A program made the position numbers and the translations under genes. A model generated the notes under the pieces. It made no database searches. It had not been told where the DNA came from and saw only the letters and a list, made by a program, of their open reading frames with translations. Below are positions 1 to 5,407 of a DNA stretch of 9,136 bases, piece by piece. Numbering within the stretch: the stretch's first letter is position 1; each line of letters starts with the position of its first letter. Origin of the DNA: Chloroflexota bacterium (GTDB taxonomy: Bacteria; Chloroflexota; Anaerolineae; Anaerolineales; Villigracilaceae); the NCBI GenBank assembly GCA_021823555.1, contig JAKANW010000072.1, positions 1-9,136 of the forward strand, written 5' to 3'.

Positions 1-627
1 GCGGAAGCCCCCGCCCACATGCCGCAGGCCAAGCGCAGCCTGGCGCTCATCTACGCCGTCAATCCCTTTGGCGCAGACCACCAGTCCAGTGAACATGATC
101 CCTACTACGAAGAAGGAGTTGGCGACTTCAACCTCGACCGCCTCAAACAGATGGGGCTTGGTTCTCCACAACCAGCCTACAGCCTCACCGAGGAAAAAGT
201 CCGCTTTGCCTTTGAGACCGAGTTGTTCTACTCCATGATGGACTCGGCTGAACTCTGCCAGTTTGTCTATGGCCCGACCTGGACGCTCTACGGCCCGCAG
301 GAAACCGTGGATATGATGCACGCCGTCACGGGCTGGGACCTGACGGTGGGCGAGCTGCTCGAAGTAGGCCAGCGCCGCCTGAACCTGTTCCGCATTTTCA
401 ACGCCCGCGAGGGACTCGGCCGCAAGGATGACAAACTGCCCAAGAAGTTCTTCAAGCAACTGAAGGGAACGGGGCCGACGACCGGCTTCGCTCTGACTCA
501 CGAGGAAGTTGATACCGCCATCGATCATTACTACAAGCTGGCAGGCTGGACCGCCGACGGCGTTCCCACCCGCGAGACGCTCAAGAAGCATGATATCGAG
601 TGGGCGGCCGAGTATCTACCGGCCTAA
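1..627 (+). CDS. Aldehyde:ferredoxin oxidoreductase family protein, C-terminal part (5' end outside window)
   Basis: This is the C-terminal third of an AOR-family enzyme. The family uses a tungsten (or molybdenum) bis-pterin and one [4Fe-4S] cluster to oxidise aldehydes to acids and reduce ferredoxin in the cytoplasm. The frame is open from base 1, so the Met at 19 is only internal. Visible family features are the segment RSLALIYAVNPFGADHQSSE, where AORs carry a conserved Tyr-Ala-x-Asn-Pro-x-Gly-Ala-x-His stretch, then DSAELC, whose Cys (codon 256-258) should be the fourth cluster ligand next to the second pterin-binding motif. After that come FNAREGLGRKDDKLP and a tail with DHYYKLAGW and GVPT, typical of full-length members. 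The usual Gly of the D-x-x-G-L-C motif is Glu here. Tandem TAA stops end it. It lies 108 bp before the aminotransferase, probably in the same operon. It differs clearly from the second AOR, which lacks this tail. Family assignment is secure; the substrate is unknown. Confidence 0.9.
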   Translation, partial: AEAPAHMPQAKRSLALIYAVNPFGADHQSSEHDPYYEEGVGDFNLDRLKQMGLGSPQPAYSLTEEKVRFAFETELFYSMMDSAELCQFVYGPTWTLYGPQETVDMMHAVTGWDLTVGELLEVGQRRLNLFRIFNAREGLGRKDDKLPKKFFKQLKGTGPTTGFALTHEEVDTAIDHYYKLAGWTADGVPTRETLKKHDIEWAAEYLPA

Positions 628-632
628 TAAAT

Positions 633-655
633 ATCCGATAAAGCGATAGTCGGAT
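633..655 (+). other. Small hairpin just after the first AOR gene
   Basis: ATCCGA (633-638) is complementary to TCGGAT (650-655) across an 11-base loop, five bases after the stop codon. No T-tract follows, so it is not a convincing intrinsic terminator and is more likely an mRNA 3'-end or processing structure. The 10-mer CGATAGTCGG within it (644-653) occurs again in inverted orientation at 3393-3402, after the second aminotransferase. Confidence 0.4.
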
Positions 656-661
656 CAAACA

Positions 662-703
662 TCGGGAGTCGGGAATCGTTCTTGTGCGATTTGCGGCTCC
701 CGA
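662..703 (+). other. Strong long hairpin in the AOR-aminotransferase gap
   Basis: TCGGAGTCG-type arms flank this element: the ten bases at 662-671 pair fully (one G.T) with 694-703. After a 2x2 internal loop, AATCG (674-678) pairs with CGATT (687-691) around an 8-base loop. The structure is followed by AT-rich sequence (TATAAAAT at 712-719), not a T-tract. It could be an mRNA stabilising or processing stem, an attenuator-like element or a palindromic repeat copy. No classical -35/-10 pair is convincing in this gap. A possible TTG start at 682 would lie in its loop, which argues against that start. Confidence 0.5.
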
Positions 704-735
704 ATCACAAATATAAAATATTCAGAGAGATACCC

Positions 736-2025
736 ATGTCTAACCAACTGTACGAACAAAACTTTCCTCACATGGCGCCAGGCTGGTCACGGATATTCAA
801 TTTTGTGGCCGACCGCGCGGAGGGGTCATATATCTACACGGATGATGGCAGGCAATTGCTGGACTTCACCAGCGGCATCGGGGTGACGAATACCGGTCAC
901 TGCCATCCCAAGGTGGTCGAAGCAATTCGTGAACAGGCCGGATTGTTCCTGCATGCGCAGGTCAACATTGTCATCCACAAGCCCATGTTGCAGCTCATCG
1001 AAGAACTGCGGAAAATCGTCCCGCCCTCGATTGATAGCTTCTTCTTTGCCAACTCGGGCGCCGAGGCCCTGGAGAACGCCGTCAAGATCGCGCGTGTGGC
1101 AACCGGCAGACCAAATATAATTGTTTTCAGCGGTTCTTTCCATGGACGCACCGCCGCGACCATGGCTCTGACCACCTCAAAGACGATTTATCGCGCAGGC
1201 TTTGCTCCTCTGCCTGCAGGCGTGTATGTAACACCGTTTCCGTATGCCTTCCGCCTAGGCATGACCGAAGACCAGGCTGCCGCCTACGCCCTGGAACAAC
1301 TCGAATACTTGCTGGCTTCCCAGTCCGCGCCAAAAGAGACCGCTGCAATCCTGATCGAGTCCGTGCTTGGGGAAGGCGGATACGTCGTCCCGCCGGTTTC
1401 ATTCATGAAGGGATTGCGTGAGATTTGCGATAAACATGGCATCTTATTGATCTTCGATGAAGTGCAATCCGGTTTTGGGCGCACAGGCAAATGGTTCGCT
1501 TTTGAACACTTTGGCGTTGTGCCGGATATCATCACCGCCGCCAAGGGATTGGCTTCCGGCATGCCGCTCTCGGGCGTCTTCAGTCGCACCGATATCATGA
1601 AGAAAGTGGACACCGGTTCCATCGGCGGCACATACGGCGGGAACGTGATTGCCTGCGCCTCGGCGGTAGCGACCATTCGCGCCATGAAAGAAGATAAAAT
1701 GCTGGACAATGCCACCGAACGCGGCGAGCAGCTGACAACAGGTCTGCGCAAATTGCAGGAAGAATATTCGCAGATCGGCGATGTGCGCGGCAAGGGTCTG
1801 ATGATCGCCACTGAATTCGTCACAGATGGCCGCCGTCCCGACAAGGCCAAACCGATGGTCAAGGAGATCATCCACGCAGCGGAGGAACGCAATCTGCTTT
1901 TGCTCTCCTGCGGCACCTACGACAATACCATTCGCTGGATCCCGCCGCTAAATGTCACGTCTCAGCAAATCAATGACGGTCTGAAGGCTTTCGAAGGCGC
2001 ACTCAAGGCAACCATAAAATCATGA
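736..2025 (+). CDS. Class-III PLP-dependent aminotransferase (4-aminobutyrate aminotransferase-like)
   Basis: A fold-type I, class-III transaminase of 429 aa, the normal family length. It should move an amino group from an amine or omega-amino acid to a 2-oxo acid through PLP in the cytoplasm, releasing an aldehyde. Visible motifs (numbered from the ATG at 736) are the phosphate-binding loop NSGAEA (106-111), SFHGRT (134-139), GEGGYVVPP (212-220), DEVQSGFGRTG with the PLP-nitrogen Asp241, and the Schiff-base Lys270 in AAKGLASG. A TGGT-type segment (GGTYGGN) follows, as in GABA/ornithine-type enzymes. The ATG at 736 is preferred because it follows a purine-rich AGAGAGA (724-730) and begins at the normal N-terminus; the longer frame from TTG 682 starts in a hairpin loop. 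The stop overlaps the next start as ATGA. Flanking AORs suggest that its aldehyde product is oxidised with ferredoxin. Substrate candidates are GABA, beta-alanine, diamines or taurine-like amines; none can be chosen from sequence. Confidence 0.93.
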   Translation: MSNQLYEQNFPHMAPGWSRIFNFVADRAEGSYIYTDDGRQLLDFTSGIGVTNTGHCHPKVVEAIREQAGLFLHAQVNIVIHKPMLQLIEELRKIVPPSIDSFFFANSGAEALENAVKIARVATGRPNIIVFSGSFHGRTAATMALTTSKTIYRAGFAPLPAGVYVTPFPYAFRLGMTEDQAAAYALEQLEYLLASQSAPKETAAILIESVLGEGGYVVPPVSFMKGLREICDKHGILLIFDEVQSGFGRTGKWFAFEHFGVVPDIITAAKGLASGMPLSGVFSRTDIMKKVDTGSIGGTYGGNVIACASAVATIRAMKEDKMLDNATERGEQLTTGLRKLQEEYSQIGDVRGKGLMIATEFVTDGRRPDKAKPMVKEIIHAAEERNLLLLSCGTYDNTIRWIPPLNVTSQQINDGLKAFEGALKATIKS

Positions 2026-3383
2026 CTCTCACCCTGGACCGAACAAAACTCGAATCTCTCCTCCAGCAAGAAGAGCAACTCTTTCACAAGAACCACCCCA
2101 AATCCTTTGAACTCTACCAGCGGGCGCGCAAGTCCCTGCATGGCGGCGTGCCGATGTTATGGATGATCCGCTGGGCAGGCTCGTTTCCGGTCTTCGTCAG
2201 GGAAGCCAGGGGCGCGCGCTTCACCGACGTGGATGGCAATTCCTACATTGACTTTTGCCTGGGCGATACAGGCGCCATGACAGGTCATGGGCCGGATGCC
2301 ACCATCAAGGCCATCCACGAACAAATCCAAAAAGGTATCACACTCATGCTCCCGTACGAGGATGCCATTTGGGTCGGCGAGGAACTCCAGCGGCGTTTCG
2401 GTTTACGGTACTGGCAATTTGCCCTAACCGCCACCGACGCCAATCGTTTCGCCCTGCGCATGGCGCGCATGATCACGGAACGCCCAAAGATATTGGTTTA
2501 CAACTATTGTTACCACGGCAGCGTGGATGAAACCTTCATCATCCTTGACGAAGAAGGCACGCCGATGTCTCGGCCCAACAACATGGGCCCGCAGGTCAGC
2601 CCTCTGCATACCACCAAGGTCATCGAGTTCAACGATGTGGCCGCCCTCGAAACGGCTCTCTCCGCCCGGGATGTGGCCGCGGTGCTGGCCGAGCCGGTCA
2701 TGACCAACATTGGCATCATCCATCCCGATCCTGGCTATCACGAAACCCTGCGCGACCTGACTCGCAAATACGGGACGTATCTCATCATTGACGAGACTCA
2801 CACCATCTGCACCGGTCCTGGCGGATACACCGCTTCACACGGACTTCAGCCTGATTTCCTGACCCTTGGCAAACCCCTCGCTGGAGGCGTCCCCGCCGCC
2901 ATCTACGGTTTCACCGAGGAAGTTTCGCAAGCCTTTGCGGCTAAACTCAACCGCGATGATGCAGATGTGGGCGGCATCGGTGGGACGCTGGCGGGCAATG
3001 CCTTGTCCATCGCGGCGATGAAGGCCACCCTGCAAAATGTGTTGACCGATGAGTTCTACGCCAAGGCGACCAAGCTACAGGAACAATTCACCGCAGGCGT
3101 GGAAGGCATAATCCAGGAGTTCAACCTGCCGTGGATCGTCAAGCGCCTTGGCAACCGCTCCGAGTACTGGTTCCGTCCGGCACCGCCGAAAAACGGCGGC
3201 GAAGCTGCTGCGGCGATCGATCATGAACTCGACCGCTACATGCACATCTTCTCCCTTAACCGCGGCATCCTGATGACACCTTTCCACAATATGGCGCTCA
3301 TCTCACCTGAGACGACCCAGGCCGATGTGGACTATCATACGAAGGTGTTTCGGGAAGCAGTACAATCACTGTTTATCATCTGA
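2022..3383 (+). CDS. Class-III PLP-dependent aminotransferase, glutamate-1-semialdehyde aminomutase-like
   Basis: A second, clearly different class-III enzyme (453 aa), closest in layout to glutamate-1-semialdehyde 2,1-aminomutases and beta-amino-acid transaminases. Visible features are LHGGVP near residues 40-45, a VDGNSYIDFCLGDTGAMTGH N-domain, CYHG (163-166), DETHT with the PLP-nitrogen Asp257, GPGGYT, and the catalytic Lys284 in LGKPLAGGVP. All core PLP residues are present, so it should be active. Two sites are atypical: the phosphate loop reads TATDAN (136-141) instead of SGTEA, and DETHT replaces the aminomutase-type DEV-x-T. This makes a haem-pathway role unlikely and fits a catabolic transaminase or amino-shifting mutase. 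ATG overlaps the upstream stop by 4 bp and no good Shine-Dalgarno precedes it, so translation is probably coupled to the first aminotransferase. The two may form a hetero-complex or act on successive substrates, which is inference. The family is certain; the reaction is not. Confidence 0.9.
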   Translation: MTLTLDRTKLESLLQQEEQLFHKNHPKSFELYQRARKSLHGGVPMLWMIRWAGSFPVFVREARGARFTDVDGNSYIDFCLGDTGAMTGHGPDATIKAIHEQIQKGITLMLPYEDAIWVGEELQRRFGLRYWQFALTATDANRFALRMARMITERPKILVYNYCYHGSVDETFIILDEEGTPMSRPNNMGPQVSPLHTTKVIEFNDVAALETALSARDVAAVLAEPVMTNIGIIHPDPGYHETLRDLTRKYGTYLIIDETHTICTGPGGYTASHGLQPDFLTLGKPLAGGVPAAIYGFTEEVSQAFAAKLNRDDADVGGIGGTLAGNALSIAAMKATLQNVLTDEFYAKATKLQEQFTAGVEGIIQEFNLPWIVKRLGNRSEYWFRPAPPKNGGEAAAAIDHELDRYMHIFSLNRGILMTPFHNMALISPETTQADVDYHTKVFREAVQSLFII

Positions 3384-3433
3384 TGAGCGATACCGACTAT
3401 CGAATAGCAAGGATCGCTTTACAGGAGTAGAGA
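3384..3433 (+). promoter_or_regulatory. Short intergenic spacer with AOR ribosome-binding site
   Basis: AGGAG at 3423-3427, six bases before the ATG at 3434, is the clearest Shine-Dalgarno of the operon. The spacer also holds CGATA/TATCG (3388-3392 with 3398-3402) and, alternatively, AGCGAT/ATCGCT (3386-3391 with 3413-3418). The second pairing would draw in sequence next to the ribosome-binding site. No promoter is visible. Part of it (3393-3402) is an inverted copy of 644-653. Confidence 0.6.
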
Positions 3434-5158
3434 ATGGCTGAATACAAATCGCAAGTTTGGCGTATCAACGTTCGCAACCAGACCCTGAGCCTGGAACCCG
3501 TCCCCGATACGTGGCAGCGCCTCGGCGGCCGCGGATTGCTCGACCGCATCCTAGTGGAAGAAGTAGAACCCACCTGCGATCCGCTTGGCCCCGGCAACAA
3601 ACTAATCTTCGCACCCGGTCTGCTGGTTGGACACATGCTTTCTTCCAACGACCGCATCTCCGTCGGAGGAAAATCCCCGCTAACAGGCGGCATCAAGGAA
3701 TCCAATGCAGGCGGACGGACGGGTCTGCACATGACGCACATGGGCATCCAGGCCCTGATCATCGAAGACCAGCCCAAAGATGAAGGTTACTGGGTACTGC
3801 ATCTCTCGCTGAATGGTGCTAAATGGGAAAAAGCAGATGATCTCGTTGGCCTCGGTGTGTATGAGACCGCGCCGAAATTGATCGAGAAGTACGGCGACAA
3901 AGTTGCCATCGCTTTGATTGGACCTGGCGGCGAAATGCGGATGAAGTCCGCCGGCATCCAGAATCTCGACAAGGACAAAGTTCCCTCGCGTATTGCCGCT
4001 CGTGGCGGCCTGGGCGCGGTGATGGGCTCGAAGGGGTTAAAGGCCATCGTGTTCGACCATACCGGCGGGCAGAAGCCGCCTATCGCCGATCCTGAAGCGT
4101 TCAAAGTCGCGCAGAAGGATTACACCAAAGCCGTATTGGAACACCCCCAGTCCATCACCTATCGCGACTATGGCACGGCAGCCATGGCATACATGTGTGA
4201 TGGCTTTGGTGCGCTGCCCACCCGCAACTTCTCAGACGGTCACTTCGAACAGGTGGATGATATTAGTGGCGAGACGCTGCGTGAGTTCACCCTGACGCGC
4301 GGCAAACCGTCAGATCCATCACACGCCTGCATGGCCGGCTGCACCATCAAATGCTCGAATGTCTTCGGCGGCGAGGATGGCAAGATCATCGTCTCGCCCC
4401 TGGAATATGAGACGATTGGCCTGATGGGATCGAACCTGGGCATTGCCTCGTTGGATACGGTCGCGCGCATGAACTGGGAGGTCAACGATCTCGGCCTTGA
4501 CTCCATCGAAGTCGGCGCGGCGTTGGGGGTCGCGGCAGAGGCGGGACTGATGCAATGGGGAGATAGCGCCAAAGCGATGGAACTGTTGGGCGAGATCCGT
4601 AAAGGCACCGAACTGGGTCATACGCTTGGCGATGGCGCCACGACGACAGGCAAGAAATACAACATCGAACGCGTGCCAGCGGTCAAGGGGCAGGCTATGT
4701 CGGCTTACGAGCCGCGCGCCATCAAGGGCACAGGTGTGACCTATGCGACCACGCCACAAGGCGCTGACCATACAGCAGGTTTGACCATCCGCGCCAAGGT
4801 CAACCACCTTGACCCGACTCAGCAGAAGGATCCATCTCTCACAGCCCAGTTGAACATGGCAGGTTATGACACGATCGGCGCCTGTATTTTCGCGGGCTTT
4901 GGCTATGCTGCCACGCCGGGGGCAGTGGTTGCGCGTTTGATCCGCGCCCGGTATGGTTGGGATGTCTCTGATGATATTCTGCAGGAACTTGGGAAAGAAG
5001 CCATCAAGCTGGAGCGCGAGTTCAACCGCCGGGCAGGCTTCACAAAGGAAGATGACCGACTGCCGAAATGGATGACCGAGGAACCGCTCCCCCCGCACAA
5101 TGCTGTGTTCGATGTGAGTCCCGAGGTGCTGGATCATATATTCGATGGGATCGAATAG
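3434..5158 (+). CDS. Aldehyde:ferredoxin oxidoreductase family protein (tungsto/molybdopterin), complete
   Basis: A complete AOR-family enzyme of 574 aa, slightly shorter than the ~605 aa Pyrococcus AOR. Domain 1 shows GGRGL (31-35), IFAPG (58-62), SSNDRISVGG and KSPLTG (80-85), NAGGRTG (91-97) and the strongly conserved RGGLGAVMGSKGLKA stretch (from 190), which together bind the pterins. Cluster ligands are Cys299, Cys303 and Cys307 in CMAGCTIKC plus Cys484 in DTIGAC. The NDLGLD motif (351-356) and DTIGAC are the two D-x-x-G-type pterin motifs. The first cysteine spacing is C-x3-C, one residue longer than the C-x2-C-x3-C of Pyrococcus AOR. The C-terminus stops soon after EDDRLP and lacks the Tyr-Tyr/Gly-Trp tail seen in the upstream AOR, so the two belong to different subfamilies. 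The start has a good AGGAG. Probable role: oxidise the aldehyde made by the adjacent transaminases and reduce ferredoxin. It is the last gene of the operon. The true substrate is unknown. Confidence 0.94.
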   Translation: MAEYKSQVWRINVRNQTLSLEPVPDTWQRLGGRGLLDRILVEEVEPTCDPLGPGNKLIFAPGLLVGHMLSSNDRISVGGKSPLTGGIKESNAGGRTGLHMTHMGIQALIIEDQPKDEGYWVLHLSLNGAKWEKADDLVGLGVYETAPKLIEKYGDKVAIALIGPGGEMRMKSAGIQNLDKDKVPSRIAARGGLGAVMGSKGLKAIVFDHTGGQKPPIADPEAFKVAQKDYTKAVLEHPQSITYRDYGTAAMAYMCDGFGALPTRNFSDGHFEQVDDISGETLREFTLTRGKPSDPSHACMAGCTIKCSNVFGGEDGKIIVSPLEYETIGLMGSNLGIASLDTVARMNWEVNDLGLDSIEVGAALGVAAEAGLMQWGDSAKAMELLGEIRKGTELGHTLGDGATTTGKKYNIERVPAVKGQAMSAYEPRAIKGTGVTYATTPQGADHTAGLTIRAKVNHLDPTQQKDPSLTAQLNMAGYDTIGACIFAGFGYAATPGAVVARLIRARYGWDVSDDILQELGKEAIKLEREFNRRAGFTKEDDRLPKWMTEEPLPPHNAVFDVSPEVLDHIFDGIE

Positions 5159-5163
5159 TTTTT
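5139..5163 (+). terminator. Intrinsic terminator overlapping the AOR stop codon
   Basis: TATTCGAT (5139-5146), loop GGG, then ATCGAATA (5150-5157) form a perfect 8-bp stem, followed by G and TTTTT (5159-5163). The TAG stop (5156-5158) lies at the base of the 3' arm, so the last codons double as terminator. The stem is AT-rich and moderate in strength. It would end the transaminase/AOR transcript just before the tRNA promoter. Confidence 0.7.
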
Positions 5164-5174
5164 CCAGAAGTTGC

Positions 5175-5203
5175 TTGACTCACCCCGTCTAGTATGGTAA
5201 TAT
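5175..5203 (+). promoter_or_regulatory. Sigma70-type promoter of the tRNA gene
   Basis: TTGACT (5175-5180) as -35 and TAATAT (5198-5203) as -10 are separated by exactly 17 bases, close to consensus. Transcription would begin near 5210, a few bases before the tRNA 5' end at 5218. It lies just after the AOR terminator, so the tRNA is independently expressed. Confidence 0.82.
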
Positions 5204-5217
5204 CGGCGGGCTAACGA

Positions 5218-5289
5218 TGCGGGGTAGAGCAGAGGCAGCTCGTCGGGCTCATAACCCGGAGGTCGCAGGTTCGAGTCCTGCCCCCGCTA
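5218..5289 (+). tRNA. Initiator tRNA-fMet (CAT anticodon)
   Basis: A full cloverleaf is visible: acceptor TGCGGGG (5218-5224) with CCCCGCT (5282-5288), D-stem GAGC/GCTC (5227-5230, 5238-5241) with a 7-base loop, anticodon stem TCGGG/CCCGG around CTCATAA (anticodon 5250-5252), T-stem GCAGG/CCTGC (5265-5269, 5277-5281) with loop TTCGAGT, and discriminator A 5289. Three features mark it as initiator rather than elongator: an unpaired 1-72 position (T.T instead of the usual bacterial C.A), three consecutive G-C pairs next to the anticodon loop, and an A11-T24 pair in the D-stem. CCA is not encoded; only one C follows the discriminator. Confidence 0.95.
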
Positions 5290-5306
5290 CTCAACTCAAT
5301 CGAAGA

Positions 5307-5335
5307 CCGCCAGGCCTCAAGGCCCGGCGGTTTTT
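5307..5335 (+). terminator. Intrinsic terminator of the initiator tRNA gene
   Basis: CCGCC-A-GGCC (5307-5316), loop TCAA, then GGCC-C-GGCGG (5321-5330) form a 10-position GC-rich stem with one A.C mismatch. TTTTT follows at 5331-5335. It begins 17 bases after the tRNA. Confidence 0.88.
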
Positions 5336-5343
5336 GATTCGGC

Positions 5344-5402
5344 GGAGTCGAAAGCTCTGCTTCCGATGCGGTTGGAAAATTCCGAAGCAGAGCTTCGGAG
5401 TC
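5344..5402. repeat. Palindromic repeat between the convergent transcription units
   Basis: Two small hairpin units lie in inverted orientation. AAGCTCTGCTTC (5352-5363) is a perfect 12-base inverted match to GAAGCAGAGCTT (5384-5395), and each arm is bordered on its outer side by GGAGTC. The right unit is itself a near-perfect hairpin, TCCGAAGC-AGA-GCTTCGGA; the left unit is the same with one mismatch. It has the look of a REP-type intergenic repeat. Its genome-wide copy number cannot be seen here. Confidence 0.6.
5376..5399 (-). terminator. Probable terminator of the dms-type operon
   Basis: Read on the minus strand, TCCGAAGC-TCT-GCTTCGGA is a perfect 8-bp stem with a 3-base loop, followed by A and TTTT (5379-5376). 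It begins about 9 bases after the stop codon of the membrane-anchor gene. The T-tract is short, so termination may be partial. It is the right half of the palindromic repeat at 5344-5402. Confidence 0.62.
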
Positions 5403-5407
5403 CGGGA

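Noticed and set aside
682..719. Promoter for the aminotransferases using TTGTGC (682-687) and TATAAA (712-717)
   Set aside because: The spacing is about 24 bases, too long for a sigma70 promoter, and the -35 candidate lies in the hairpin loop. No better pair was found.
682..735. In-frame N-terminal extension of the first aminotransferase from TTG 682
   Set aside because: The extension lies in the loop and arm of a strong hairpin, has no ribosome-binding site, and adds 18 residues that the family lacks. ATG 736 has a purine-rich site and a normal N-terminus.
4319..5137. Long antisense open frame opposite the second AOR (272 codons), and similar ones opposite other genes
   Set aside because: They are complementary-strand shadows of strongly recognisable genes, have no family motifs or ribosome-binding sites, and reflect codon bias in GC-rich DNA.
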